Shown here: piece by piece, positions 15,496-24,656 of the stretch
How positions within the stretch are numbered: position 1 is the stretch's first letter
How the letters are laid out: every line of letters starts with the position of its first letter
DNA from: an uncultured Lachnospiraceae bacterium
Lineage (GTDB): Bacteria > Bacillota > Clostridia > Lachnospirales > Lachnospiraceae
NCBI GenBank assembly: GCA_910577275.1
Contig: CAJTMW010000022.1
Coordinates: 3,861-67,860, forward strand
DNA length: 64,000 nucleotides
Direction: 5' to 3'
Translations under genes and position numbers: made by a program
Notes under the pieces: generated by a model
Databases searched by the model: none
Told to the model about the DNA's origin: nothing
Seen by the model: the letters and a program-made list of their open reading frames with translations, nothing else

Positions 15496-17046
15496 ATGGA
15501 AGTCAGAACCTCCGCATATATTGCAATCGATTTAAAATCCTTTTATGCCTCCGTGGAGTGTGTGGAGAGGAACTTAAATCCGCTCACCACAAACCTTGTG
15601 GTTGCGGACCCGGACCGTACGGAAAAGACCATTTGCCTTGCGGTGTCGCCGTCATTGAAGGCCTATGGCATTCCGGGGAGGCCGAGGCTCTTTGAGGTTT
15701 CTCAGAAAATCAGGGAGGTCAATGCCGGGAGACTTGCAGGGCTGTCAGGCCATGGGAACAAAGCCGCCGGACGCGAATTCTCCGGTTCTTCTTATGATAA
15801 GGAAGAATTGGAGGAATCGCCGGAGCTTGCCGTCTCCTATATCACGGCTCCGCCGAGAATGGCGCTTTATATAAAGTACAGTACGGAGATTTATAATATC
15901 TACATGAAGTATGCCGCCCCGGAGGACATTCATGTTTATTCCATCGACGAGGTGTTTATAGACGCTGCCGGTTATCTTAAGGCAGGAGGCTTTACTCCGG
16001 GGGAGATGGCGGGAAAAATCATAGGGGAAATTCTGGAAACCACGGGGATTACCGCCGCCGCGGGGATTGGAACCAATCTTTACCTCTGTAAGGTTGCCAT
16101 GGACATTATGGCGAAGCATGTTGCCCCGGACGGGAACGGAGCGCAGATTGCAGAGCTGGACGAGATGTCTTACCGAAAGGCTTTGTGGAACCACCGCCCC
16201 CTCACGGATTTCTGGCGGGTGGGAAAGGGATATGCCGGTAAGCTGGAGGCAAACGGCCTTTTTACCATGGGGGATATTGCAAGATGTTCCCTCGGAAAGC
16301 CTTCCGATTATCATAATGAAGAGCTGCTGTATAAGCTTTTCGGCGTAAACGCGGAGCTTCTCATCGACCATGCATGGGGCTGGGAGCCCTGCACCATATC
16401 GGATATCAAGGCGTATAAGCCCGAAGCGGGCAGCATAGGCTCCGGCCAGGTGCTGCAGCATCCTTACAGCTTTGAAAAGGGAAAGCTGATTGTGCGGGAA
16501 ATGGCGGACCTTCTGGCTCTCGAGCTGGTCGATAAAAATCTGGCCACGAACCAGATAACGCTGACAATAGGATACGATAAGGAAAGCCTCGCCGGCGGGG
16601 AGGCGAAAAAGAAGTATAAAGGCCCCGTCACAGTGGACCGTTATGGGAGGAAGGTTCCGAAGCACGCCCACGGCACGGCGAATCTTAAGCGTTTTACTTC
16701 CTCCTCAAAGCTGATTACGGAAGCGGCCATGGAACTGTATGACAGGATTGTAGATGAAAATCTTCTGATAAGGAGGGTTTATATAACGGCCAGCCGTGTT
16801 TTGGAGGAGCAGGCGGCTTTGGAGGAAGAGGGCTTCGGACAGCTCAATCTTTTTACTGATTACGAGGCGCTTAAGGAGCAGAGACAGAAGGAAAAGGCGG
16901 AGCTTGCACGGGAAAAAGCCATGCAGAAGGTCATGCTTGCGATTAAGAAGAAATACGGAAAGAATGCGATTTTAAAGGGAATGAATCTTGAACCGGGCGC
17001 CATGACCGTAGAGCGCAACAGACAGATTGGAGGCCACAAAGCGTAA
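15496..17046 (+). CDS. Y-family DNA polymerase (UmuC/DinB type)
   Basis: 516 residues from the ATG at 15496 (AAGGGAAAGGA upstream); an earlier in-frame start at 15382 precedes the promoter and is excluded. Catalytic motifs are AIDLKSFYASVE with Asp12 and VYSIDEVFID with Asp151-Glu152, the metal-binding carboxylates. A helix-hairpin-helix region (DFWRVGKGYAGKLEANGLFTMGDIA in several pieces) and a little-finger domain (SIGSGQVL onward) follow. A charged helical tail ends the protein. It performs translesion synthesis during the SOS response. The LexA box in its promoter and the small partner gene downstream match the UmuC-like genes of Firmicutes. Confidence 0.9.
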   Translation: MEVRTSAYIAIDLKSFYASVECVERNLNPLTTNLVVADPDRTEKTICLAVSPSLKAYGIPGRPRLFEVSQKIREVNAGRLAGLSGHGNKAAGREFSGSSYDKEELEESPELAVSYITAPPRMALYIKYSTEIYNIYMKYAAPEDIHVYSIDEVFIDAAGYLKAGGFTPGEMAGKIIGEILETTGITAAAGIGTNLYLCKVAMDIMAKHVAPDGNGAQIAELDEMSYRKALWNHRPLTDFWRVGKGYAGKLEANGLFTMGDIARCSLGKPSDYHNEELLYKLFGVNAELLIDHAWGWEPCTISDIKAYKPEAGSIGSGQVLQHPYSFEKGKLIVREMADLLALELVDKNLATNQITLTIGYDKESLAGGEAKKKYKGPVTVDRYGRKVPKHAHGTANLKRFTSSSKLITEAAMELYDRIVDENLLIRRVYITASRVLEEQAALEEEGFGQLNLFTDYEALKEQRQKEKAELAREKAMQKVMLAIKKKYGKNAILKGMNLEPGAMTVERNRQIGGHKA

Positions 17047-17047
17047 T

Positions 17048-17260
17048 ATGAAAGATTATGAAGATATTATCCGTCTTCCCCGTCACGTTTCCAGCGTCCA
17101 TCCCCCTATGGCCGCAGCCGCACGGGCGGCGCAGTTTTTACCTTTTGCCGCCCTTGCCGGCTTTGAAGAGGCCATCAGGGAGACGGAACGGCTTGCGGAG
17201 GAAAAGCCAGAGCCCTGCGGGGACGGCGGAAGCGGGTTTGAAGAATATCCGGACTGCTGA
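17048..17260 (+). CDS. YolD-like small partner of the Y-family polymerase
   Basis: 70 residues beginning MKDYEDIIRLPRHVSSVHPP and continuing MAAAARAAQFLPFAAL. The pattern 'RHVS..HPPM...RAAQF.PFAAL.G.E' is characteristic of the short protein encoded right after UmuC-like polymerases in Clostridia. It begins one base after the polymerase stop, so it shares the SOS transcript. It probably modulates the polymerase, by analogy with YolD/UmuC gene pairs. The direct role is not shown. Confidence 0.78.
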   Translation: MKDYEDIIRLPRHVSSVHPPMAAAARAAQFLPFAALAGFEEAIRETERLAEEKPEPCGDGGSGFEEYPDC

Positions 17261-17592
17261 CGCGGGCGGAGAGAGCCATAATTTCCAAAAATTGATTTCC
17301 GCAGGAATCGTGCAAAAATATTGACATTTTTACAAAAAAATGCTACGTTTATTTGTGGAGATTTGCCAGTTGGATGAAAGGGTAGCAAGTAAAGCCATGG
17401 AAGAACAGCAAGGGAAGGACCTACATATTTCAGAAAGCAGCAGAAAGTAGAGGTATGTGCTCTTTTGGCTGCTTTTCTTTCGTGTCCGCAGAAGGCGAAA
17501 GCCCTGCATGGCAGCCCCAAAGCGCCCGTACGGGTGCTTCTGGCAGTCTGTAAGCCGCTGACGCGGTGCGTTTCTTGCGGCATGGAGGTTAT
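17261..17592 (+). other. Long leader upstream of the chemosensory operon
   Basis: No protein gene is supported here. A TTGACA at 17321-17326 with a weak TACGTT 17 bases on (17344-17349) could be the operon promoter, leaving a leader of about 240 bases. The leader can form several GC hairpins: GGC-GAAA-GCC near 17491-17500, an almost perfect palindrome AAGCGCCCGTACGGGTGCTT near 17519-17538, and CCGC-TGAC-GCGG near 17556-17567. A 36-codon frame from 17340 lacks a ribosome site. It may be a regulatory RNA. It does not match the cyclic-di-GMP-I riboswitch consensus. Confidence 0.35.
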
Positions 17593-19029
17593 ATGGAACA
17601 GAGCAGTTGCGGGATGTTTTTTGCGGAAGACGCATTGGAAATGATTCTCATGTTCGACAGAGCGGGGGATATTTTCTATGCCAATGCCGAGGCGAGGAAA
17701 AACCTGGAATACGGGGACGGCCTGCCGGGCAAAAATATCAGCGAGATTTTCCCCGATACTTTTACATTTTCAGACGGAAAGCTTGAGGAGAATCATATCT
17801 TTGACCGAAAGACCCATAAGCTTGTGGCATACCGCAAAAATTTTACGTGCTTTCCGGCGGAGGCCAGGGTCGTTGAAAATGCCGTCCGGCCGGGTTCCTA
17901 TGTGTGCATGGCGAATGTGACGCTGGAAAAGGAATATTTAAGCCGGAAGAACACCCAGGTAAAGCAGGAAGCGGAGAAGGCGCTTAAGGTAAAATCCGAG
18001 TTTGTTGCAAATGTGACTCATGAGCTGCGGACGCCGGTAAACGGGATAGCAGGCCATGTAAAGGACCTGATTGGCATAGAAACGGACGGCGCAAAGCTGA
18101 AAACCTTAAGGGTGATTGAACACTGTTGCGACGACATGAACAAGCTGATTAACAACATTCTGGACTTTTCCAAGCTGGAAGCCGGAAAGTTTGCGTTAGA
18201 GGAGCGCAGGTTCTGTGTCAGGGATATGCTGGACTATGTGAAGGGCAACCATATCGGTAAAATCACGGAAAAGGGACTGGAATTTTTTATGACGGTTTCG
18301 CCGAAGGTGCCTGAATATATCGTCGGAGATGAACTGCGCATTGCGCAGATACTCAACAATCTTTTGTCAAACGCCCTCAAATTCACCTCTGTTGGCAAGA
18401 TTACCGTCCAGGTGCTTAAGACGGCGCAGGTGAACGACAGAGCGGAGCTTTTTTTCCTTGTAATAGATTCAGGTATCGGTATCGAGCCTCAGGATAAAGA
18501 TAAGCTGTTTCAGAGCTTTTCACAGGTGGACGCCTCCATTTCCCGGAAATACGGCGGCACAGGGCTCGGGCTTAATATCTGCAAGCAGCTTGCGGAGCTG
18601 ATGGGCGGAAGCATAGGGGTGGAGAGCGAAAAGGGCAGGGGAAGCGCGTTTTCCTTCTCCATATGGGTCGGTCTTTGCGAGGATGAGGCAAGAGACGTCC
18701 GGGGAGCCGGCACAAACGCCGCCGCTTCGGATACGCCGCTTTCTTTTTCCGAATGGGAGGAGGAAGAAGGCAGGGAAGCCGTAAAAATCTTCGGCACTCC
18801 TGAAAATAAGGAGGCTCTTTCAAAAAATCTGTCAAAACTGGTTTTGTGTGTGGAAATGGATAACTGGGAAAAGGCGGAGATGTTTATGGAAACCATCAGG
18901 CAGCTTTCGGAGGGCGCGCCCCGGGAGGCGGCAAGAGCGGTTCTGCGGCTCAAGATGGCTGTTCAGAAAGAAAATTATGACAAGGCGGCTGCCGGAATTG
19001 AGGAGCTTGAGGCTTTCCTTCAGGGCTGA
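17593..19029 (+). CDS. PAS-domain sensor histidine kinase
   Basis: 478 residues from the ATG at 17593 with GGAGG just upstream. There are no membrane helices, so it is cytoplasmic. Residues about 8-120 form a PAS domain (LEMILMFDRAGDIFYANAEA). HisKA has His143 in NVTHELRTPVNGI. The HATPase domain has the N-box (NNLLSNALKF), G1 (DSGIGI) and G2 (GTGLGL) motifs and the conserved FSQVDASISRKYGG segment seen in hybrid kinases. The last 100 residues are helical and could be a degenerate phosphotransfer-like module with no clear histidine motif. It is the first gene of the chemosensory cluster, and its likely partner is the response regulator 38 bases downstream. Confidence 0.87.
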   Translation: MEQSSCGMFFAEDALEMILMFDRAGDIFYANAEARKNLEYGDGLPGKNISEIFPDTFTFSDGKLEENHIFDRKTHKLVAYRKNFTCFPAEARVVENAVRPGSYVCMANVTLEKEYLSRKNTQVKQEAEKALKVKSEFVANVTHELRTPVNGIAGHVKDLIGIETDGAKLKTLRVIEHCCDDMNKLINNILDFSKLEAGKFALEERRFCVRDMLDYVKGNHIGKITEKGLEFFMTVSPKVPEYIVGDELRIAQILNNLLSNALKFTSVGKITVQVLKTAQVNDRAELFFLVIDSGIGIEPQDKDKLFQSFSQVDASISRKYGGTGLGLNICKQLAELMGGSIGVESEKGRGSAFSFSIWVGLCEDEARDVRGAGTNAAASDTPLSFSEWEEEEGREAVKIFGTPENKEALSKNLSKLVLCVEMDNWEKAEMFMETIRQLSEGAPREAARAVLRLKMAVQKENYDKAAAGIEELEAFLQG

Positions 19030-19067
19030 TTTTTAAGACCGGGCTCCGGCGGCAAAGAGGACTCGTT

Positions 19068-20129
19068 ATGGGATATGGGGAAAAGCCCACGGGTAAGGCG
19101 TTGGTCCTTATCGTGGATGATGTGGAAATCAACAGGATTATCCTTGGAGAAATCATCAAAAACATGGGCTGCGACTTCGTGCTGGCAAAGAGCGGCGAGG
19201 AGGCTCTCTTAAAGGTCAGGGAACGGCTTCCGATGCTGGTTCTGACAGATATTTCAATGCCTGGAATTGACGGATACGAGCTGTGCCGGATTTTGAAGGG
19301 CAGCGAGGAAACCAGAGATATTCCGATTATTTTCATCTCGGCTTTTGATGAGACGCAGAACATTGTGCAGGGCTTTTCCATTGGCGGGGAGGATTATATT
19401 ACCAAACCTTTTATTCCCGAGGAGGTGGAGGCCAGGGTGGGCGTGCATTTGCGTCTCTATGAAATGGCCAGACAGCTTCGGGGAATGAACAGGCGGCTCC
19501 AGATTTCCGTAAACGAACAGCTTTTGCAGATGGAGCAGGAGAAGAAAAATTTCCTGTATGCCCTGGCGGACGCGGCGGCGCAGAATACCTCATATAATAA
19601 GAAGGATATGGAACGGCTGCAGAAAAACTGCCGGACGCTTGCGCAGGGGATGCAGTTTTCACCTTTATTTGAAGAAAAAATTTCAGACACTTACATAGAT
19701 ACCATAGAGCTGGCGGCTCCTCTTTGCGATATCGGAAATATCGGAATCCCCGGGGAGATTTTATCAAAAGAGGGGGATTTGACAAAGGAAGAGGCGGCTG
19801 TGGCCAGAAACCATACAAACATAGGCGCAAAGCTGCTTAAGGACCTTCACGGCAGCAGCGATTATAACGATTTTATCAGAATATCCATGGATATCGCGCA
19901 TTACCACCATGAAAACTGGGACGGAAGCGGATATCCTGAAGGACTCAAAGGAGAAGAAATTCCGCTTGCAGCGCAAATTGTCCATGTGATGAGCAGGTTT
20001 TGCGCATTGACAGGGAGGGAGAAGCAAAGCGCGGGAGAGGCTCTTGCCATAATGCGGCAGGAGGCGGGCAAAAGCTTCGACCCTGATATTTTTGAGATAT
20101 GCTGTAGGATATCGCGTCAGTTATTATAG
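19068..20129 (+). CDS. Response regulator with degenerate HD-GYP domain
   Basis: 353 residues. The receiver domain has Asp61 in LVLTDISMPGIDG and Lys in YITKPF. A coiled helix (about 130-180) joins it to an HD-GYP-like domain. Active HD-GYP enzymes hydrolyse cyclic di-GMP and carry HDIGK; here the motif reads C220-D-I-G-N224, so the metal-binding His and the Lys are gone. The HHENWDGSGYPEG motif near 280 is kept, but the later 'ADVYDALT' segment reads MSRFCALT, losing another metal-site Asp. It is predicted to be catalytically dead and perhaps a nucleotide sensor or scaffold. Co-transcribed with the kinase upstream and cheR downstream. Confidence 0.85.
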   Translation: MGYGEKPTGKALVLIVDDVEINRIILGEIIKNMGCDFVLAKSGEEALLKVRERLPMLVLTDISMPGIDGYELCRILKGSEETRDIPIIFISAFDETQNIVQGFSIGGEDYITKPFIPEEVEARVGVHLRLYEMARQLRGMNRRLQISVNEQLLQMEQEKKNFLYALADAAAQNTSYNKKDMERLQKNCRTLAQGMQFSPLFEEKISDTYIDTIELAAPLCDIGNIGIPGEILSKEGDLTKEEAAVARNHTNIGAKLLKDLHGSSDYNDFIRISMDIAHYHHENWDGSGYPEGLKGEEIPLAAQIVHVMSRFCALTGREKQSAGEALAIMRQEAGKSFDPDIFEICCRISRQLL

Positions 20130-20156
20130 TAAAATACATTTTTTCAGTGAAGGGGG

Positions 20157-20981
20157 ATGAGCATTTTGATAACTGATGAGGAATTTAGAAGAATATCAAC
20201 TTACATGAAGCAGAATTACGGCATCGACCTGACGCAGAAAAAGGTGATTGTCAACGGACGGCTGCAAAAGCACATGAAAACAGGCGGCTGGAAAACGGTA
20301 AGCGAGTTTATGGACGCCGTGGAGAGGGACCGTTCCGGGGTCGAGGAAAAAATGCTGGTGAATCTGCTGACCACGAACCACACGTATTTTATGCGGGAGT
20401 TCGAGCATTTTAATTATTTTAAAAGCACGGTGCTTCCCTGGCTGAGAATGAAGGAAAACGCCAAAAAGGAGCTGCGTATCTGGTGCGGCGCCGCTTCTAC
20501 AGGAGAAGAGCCATATATGATTGCTATGGTTCTTGCAGATTTCTTCGGAATAGAATATAATAAGTGGGACACCAAAATACTGGCCACGGATATTTCCACC
20601 AAGGTGCTCCGCCAGGCCATGGCGGGAGTCTACGCCGCGGAACAGCTTCAGAAAGTTCCCGAGGCCTGGAAAAAGAAGTTTTTCAAGGAGGTTGCGGGCG
20701 GAAGCCAGTATCAGGTGAGACAGGAACTGAAGGACGAGGTGATTTACCGCCAGTTTAATCTGATGGACCCTTTCCCTTTCAGGAAAAAAATGCATACTAT
20801 ATTTTTGCGCAATGTTATGATATATTTTGATGAGAAGACAAAAGCAGGGCTGGTGCAGAAGGTGTACGATGCGCTGGAACCCGGCGGTTATCTGTTTATC
20901 GGGACGACGGAAACTTTAGACAGAAGCAACACGCCGTTCCAGATTATCCAGCCGTCGATATTCAGAAAGAGCGAAAGGTAG
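20157..20981 (+). CDS. cheR: Chemotaxis protein methyltransferase
   Basis: Up to 274 residues. Transfers methyl groups from S-adenosylmethionine to receptor glutamates. The N-terminal helical CheR_N domain is at about 1-75, followed by the methyltransferase with the SAM loop RIWCGAASTGEEPYMIAM and the LRNVMIYFD and GYLFIGTTE segments. The start is ambiguous. AGGGGG (20151-20156) abuts the ATG at 20157 with no spacing, but lies nine bases before the in-frame TTG at 20166, which may be the real start. It is followed eight bases later by cheB. Confidence 0.92.
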   Translation: MSILITDEEFRRISTYMKQNYGIDLTQKKVIVNGRLQKHMKTGGWKTVSEFMDAVERDRSGVEEKMLVNLLTTNHTYFMREFEHFNYFKSTVLPWLRMKENAKKELRIWCGAASTGEEPYMIAMVLADFFGIEYNKWDTKILATDISTKVLRQAMAGVYAAEQLQKVPEAWKKKFFKEVAGGSQYQVRQELKDEVIYRQFNLMDPFPFRKKMHTIFLRNVMIYFDEKTKAGLVQKVYDALEPGGYLFIGTTETLDRSNTPFQIIQPSIFRKSER

Positions 20982-20989
20982 GGGGAGGT

Positions 20990-22024
20990 ATGAATCCAAT
21001 CAGGGTTTTGGTAGTGGATGATTCGGCTGTTTTCAGAGGGCTGCTTATCCAGAATTTGCGCAAGGACCCCTCCATACAGATAGTGGGGGAGGCGAAGGAC
21101 CCTTTCGAGGCAAGGGATAAGATTATCGAATGTAAGCCGGATGTCATGACGCTTGATGTGGAGCTTCCGCGGATGAACGGGATTGAGTTCTTACGTAAGC
21201 TGATGCCTCAGTACCCGCTTCGGGTGGTGGTAATCAGTTCCCTCAGCGACAAGGTGTTCGACGCCATGCATGCGGGAGCCGTGGACTTCGTGGCGAAGCC
21301 GGCGATTACCAGTCCGGCGCAGTATCAGGACTGGGTGAAAAACGAGCTTCTGGTAAAAATCAAGATTGCTGCGGCGGCGCAGCTTGGCAATGTCAGGATG
21401 AAATCCCTGCCTCAGCAGGAGCATCGCCTTTCCGTGCAGGATAAAAACCTTATTGTTGCAATCGGCGCGTCCACAGGCGGCACGGAAGCGATTCTGGAGG
21501 TGGTGAAAGGGTACGGCACGGATATCCCCGGAATTGTGGTGGTACAGCACATGCCGCCGGGCTTCACTTCAATGTACGCCAAACGTGTGAACGATATCTG
21601 CCGCGTGCAGGTAAAGGAGGCCGAGACCGGAGACAGGGTGCTGCCGGGGCATATGCTGATAGCGCCGGGCGGCGACAGGCACATGCGGCTGGTAAAGGTA
21701 AACGGGAATTATCAGGTGGAGTGTAAGCAGGGGCCGAGGGTAAACGGGCACTGTCCTTCCGTGGAGGTGCTATTTGACTCCGTTGCAAAGGTGGCGGGCG
21801 CCAATGCCGTGGGAATCATTTTAACCGGCATGGGAGGCGACGGCGCCAGGGGGCTTCTTGCAATGAGAAAGGCCGGGGCAAGGACAATCGGCCAGGACGA
21901 ATCCACCTGCGTGGTTTACGGGATGCCCAAGGTTGCCTACGATATAGGAGCAGTTGAGTTTCAGGAGAAGCTTTCGGATATTCCGGGCAGAACCTATGCT
22001 TTACTAAATAAAATGCGAAAATAA
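20990..22024 (+). CDS. cheB: Chemotaxis protein-glutamate methylesterase/deamidase
   Basis: 344 residues. The receiver domain has DDS at 10-12 and phospho-acceptor Asp56 in VMTLDVELPRMNG. The C-terminal methylesterase has the catalytic triad Ser161 (GASTGG), His187 (VVQHMPPG) and Asp284 (GMGGDG). It removes methyl groups added by CheR and deamidates receptor glutamines, giving sensory adaptation when phosphorylated by CheA. A GGGGGAGG site precedes the ATG. It sits between cheR and a CheY-like gene in the operon. Confidence 0.94.
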   Translation: MNPIRVLVVDDSAVFRGLLIQNLRKDPSIQIVGEAKDPFEARDKIIECKPDVMTLDVELPRMNGIEFLRKLMPQYPLRVVVISSLSDKVFDAMHAGAVDFVAKPAITSPAQYQDWVKNELLVKIKIAAAAQLGNVRMKSLPQQEHRLSVQDKNLIVAIGASTGGTEAILEVVKGYGTDIPGIVVVQHMPPGFTSMYAKRVNDICRVQVKEAETGDRVLPGHMLIAPGGDRHMRLVKVNGNYQVECKQGPRVNGHCPSVEVLFDSVAKVAGANAVGIILTGMGGDGARGLLAMRKAGARTIGQDESTCVVYGMPKVAYDIGAVEFQEKLSDIPGRTYALLNKMRK

Positions 22025-22040
22025 ACAAAGGAGAGACGAC

Positions 22041-22433
22041 ATGAAAATTCTATTGGCAGAAGACGATTTTGCAACAAGAAAATTTATGGTAAACTTTCTG
22101 TCAAAGTATGGTGAGTGCGACGTGACCGTGGACGGAATGGAAGCGGTGGACGCATTCATGATGGCTTTGGAGGACGGGGAGCCTTACGACCTGATTTGTC
22201 TTGATATTATGATGCCGGTTATGGATGGATATCAGGCCCTGGTGGGTATCCGCAATCTGGAGAAGGAAAGAAATATCCCCAATGAGCAGGCGGTGAAGGT
22301 GATTATGACCACGGCGCTTAACGACGAAAGCAATGTAAAAATGGCTTTCGAGCTGGGCTGCACCGTATATTCCGGCAAGCCAATCGACCAGGAAAGGTTC
22401 GAGGCGGCTATGAAAAAGCTGGGACTGATATAA
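22041..22433 (+). CDS. Single-domain response regulator, CheY-like
   Basis: 130 residues, receiver domain only: acidic pair EDD at 7-9, Asp55 in LICLDIMMPVMDG, Thr in IMTTA and Lys in YSGKPID. It has no output domain, so it acts by protein contact, as a CheY or as a phosphate sink for the CheA encoded next. The gene has an AGGAGA site and lies inside the cluster. Typical motor-binding CheY cannot be told from other single-domain regulators by sequence alone, and no flagellar genes are in view. Confidence 0.88.
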   Translation: MKILLAEDDFATRKFMVNFLSKYGECDVTVDGMEAVDAFMMALEDGEPYDLICLDIMMPVMDGYQALVGIRNLEKERNIPNEQAVKVIMTTALNDESNVKMAFELGCTVYSGKPIDQERFEAAMKKLGLI

Positions 22434-22469
22434 AAGTAACTATAAAAATATACAGGAAAGGAGAAATAT

Positions 22470-24632
22470 ATGGCTGAAGAATTTAGCACAGACGGCATGC
22501 TTGATATTTATCTATTTGAAAACGAGCAGTTGCTTGAGCAGCTTCAGGAAAGAGTTCTGGAACAGAAGGATGCGGAATGCTTTGACGAAGACAGCATAAA
22601 TGAAATATTCAGAACCATGCATACCATCAAAGGTTCTTCCGGTATCATGATGTTTGACAATATAACGGCTGTGTCGCATAAGCTGGAGGATGTTTTCTAT
22701 TACCTGAGAGAATCCCATCCCGATAACGTTCCTCATTTGCAGCTGGTGGAGCATGTGCTGGAGGTGGAGGACTTTATTTCCGGCGAACTGGAAAAAATCC
22801 GTAACGGCGACCCGGCGGACGGAGACGCCACGCAGCTTGTGGCTGATTTGGAAAAATTTTTGAATATGCTCAAGAACGGAGGGGCTGCCGCAGGGCAGGA
22901 GCCGCCCCCGGAGAATGTGCACGAGGAGCCCAAGCATTTTTACATAGCGCCGGTGGCTACCAATGACAGTCGGTTTTATAAGATTTATCTTACCTTTTAT
23001 CCGACTACGGAAATGGCCAATGTCCATGCCTACAAAACCGTGTATGCACTTAAGGAAATTGCGGAGGATTTGCTCTACTCCCCGGAGGACATTATTTCCG
23101 ATGAGAGCAGCGCGGAGAAGATACTGAAAGAAGGTTTCCGTATTCTCCTGCAGGCACAGTGCACGGAAGAAGAAATCCGCCAGATTATCGGCGTGGGATA
23201 TGACATTAAGGAAGTGGATGTCTATGAGTGTAAAGCGGAGGAATTCCTCCAGGGCTTTGATTTCGGCGAGGAGGATGCGGAAGCAGCTCCGGTGATTGAC
23301 TTAAATGCCAGTGTGGAAGAAATAGAGAGCAAGGCCGAGACGGCCTCCGGCGAGGAAAAGAAAGAGGAAGCGCCGGCAAAACCCAAGATGGCGCCGGGCG
23401 ATTTCGTCATTAAGTCCAAGGAGCCGGGCAAGAGAAAGACCCTGGCAAAGGATAAGAAATCCGATAAGGCTTCCTTTATCAGCGTAAATGTCAGCAAAAT
23501 GGACCAGTTGATGGAGCTGATTGGAGAGCTGGTTATCTCCGAGTCGGTAGTGCTGCAGAGTCCCGATTTAAATGTGCCGGGGCTGTATCTGGATAATTTC
23601 CACAAGGCGGCGGCGCAGCTTTCCAAGGTTTCCACAGACCTGCAGGACGTGATTATGTCCATGCGTATGGTGCCCCTTACGAATACCTTCCAGAAGATGA
23701 ACCGTATTGTGTTTGATACCTCCAGAAAGCTTGGAAAAGAGATTGAGTTTGTGATGGTAGGCGACCAGACCGAGGTGGATAAGAATATCATCGAGCATAT
23801 TTCCGACCCGCTGATGCATATCGTGAGAAATTCCGTTGACCACGGAATTGAATCGAAGGAAGAACGTTTGGAGAGCGGCAAGCCTGAAAAGGGAAAGGTT
23901 ACCTTATCCGCCAAGACAGAGGCAGGAAAGGTATGGATTAGCGTTTCGGACGACGGCGCCGGGCTTGACAGGGAAAAAATTATTGCAAAGGCGAGAAAAC
24001 AGGGGCTTTTGGATGATAATAAACCGGATTCCGCTTATTCCGATAAGGAAGTGTACCAGTTTATCACCCTCCCGGGCTTTTCCACCAACGAGCAGGTTAC
24101 TGAAATTTCGGGAAGAGGCGTCGGGATGGACGTGGTTATCCAGAATATCCAGGCAATCGGCGGCACGCTGGAAATTGAAAGCACCGCGGGCCTTGGCAGC
24201 ACCATGAGCCTTAAGATTCCTCTTACCCTTGCCATCATCGACGGAATTGTAATGGAAACAGGCGATTCCTCCTTTGTAATGGAAACAGGCGTGATTAAAG
24301 AGTTTATCCGCGTGAAAGAGGAAATGATGATTCACGAGCCTAACGGCGAAGAGTACATTATGATTCGCGGCGAATGCTATCCTGTTCTCCGCCTTGGAAA
24401 ATGGTATGGCCTGGAGCATTATGAAGAGTCAGTGGAAAAGGGAATTATGCTGATTCTCGAGGTGGAAGACAAGAAAATCTGCCTGTTAGTCGATAAGCTT
24501 GTCGGCGAGAGGGAGATTGTGGTTAAGCCGATTCCTTCTTACATTGGAAAAGTAAAAGGCTTATCCGGCTGTACTCAGCTTGGTGATGGAAGCATTGCTT
24601 TAATTTTGGATGCGACCGGATTGATAGAATAA
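22470..24632 (+). CDS. cheA: Chemotaxis histidine kinase
   Basis: 720 residues with the full CheA order. P1 phosphotransfer domain with His51 in RTMHTIKGSSGIM; P2 region at about 160-265 (RFYKIYLTFYPTTEMANVHA); an acidic linker; P3 dimerisation at about 340-400 (KMDQLMELIGELVISES). The P4 kinase core has the N-box (HIVRNSVDHGIE), DDGAGLD and GRGVGMDVV. The P5 CheW-like domain is at about 585-720. It phosphorylates the CheY-like protein and CheB in response to receptors. AGGAGA precedes the ATG. Confidence 0.95.
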   Translation: MAEEFSTDGMLDIYLFENEQLLEQLQERVLEQKDAECFDEDSINEIFRTMHTIKGSSGIMMFDNITAVSHKLEDVFYYLRESHPDNVPHLQLVEHVLEVEDFISGELEKIRNGDPADGDATQLVADLEKFLNMLKNGGAAAGQEPPPENVHEEPKHFYIAPVATNDSRFYKIYLTFYPTTEMANVHAYKTVYALKEIAEDLLYSPEDIISDESSAEKILKEGFRILLQAQCTEEEIRQIIGVGYDIKEVDVYECKAEEFLQGFDFGEEDAEAAPVIDLNASVEEIESKAETASGEEKKEEAPAKPKMAPGDFVIKSKEPGKRKTLAKDKKSDKASFISVNVSKMDQLMELIGELVISESVVLQSPDLNVPGLYLDNFHKAAAQLSKVSTDLQDVIMSMRMVPLTNTFQKMNRIVFDTSRKLGKEIEFVMVGDQTEVDKNIIEHISDPLMHIVRNSVDHGIESKEERLESGKPEKGKVTLSAKTEAGKVWISVSDDGAGLDREKIIAKARKQGLLDDNKPDSAYSDKEVYQFITLPGFSTNEQVTEISGRGVGMDVVIQNIQAIGGTLEIESTAGLGSTMSLKIPLTLAIIDGIVMETGDSSFVMETGVIKEFIRVKEEMMIHEPNGEEYIMIRGECYPVLRLGKWYGLEHYEESVEKGIMLILEVEDKKICLLVDKLVGEREIVVKPIPSYIGKVKGLSGCTQLGDGSIALILDATGLIE

Positions 24633-24656
24633 TGTGTGGAAAGGAGCGGCAAATAT

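Noticed and set aside
17340..17450. 36-codon frame in the chemosensory leader
   Set aside because: No ribosome site and it overlaps potential RNA stems; not supported as a gene.
17350..17460. Possible cyclic-di-GMP-I riboswitch (GTAGCAAGTAAAGCC resembles GACGCAAAGCC)
   Set aside because: The required AAACC and GGCCTAAACC-type segments and the second stem are missing, so the likeness is superficial.
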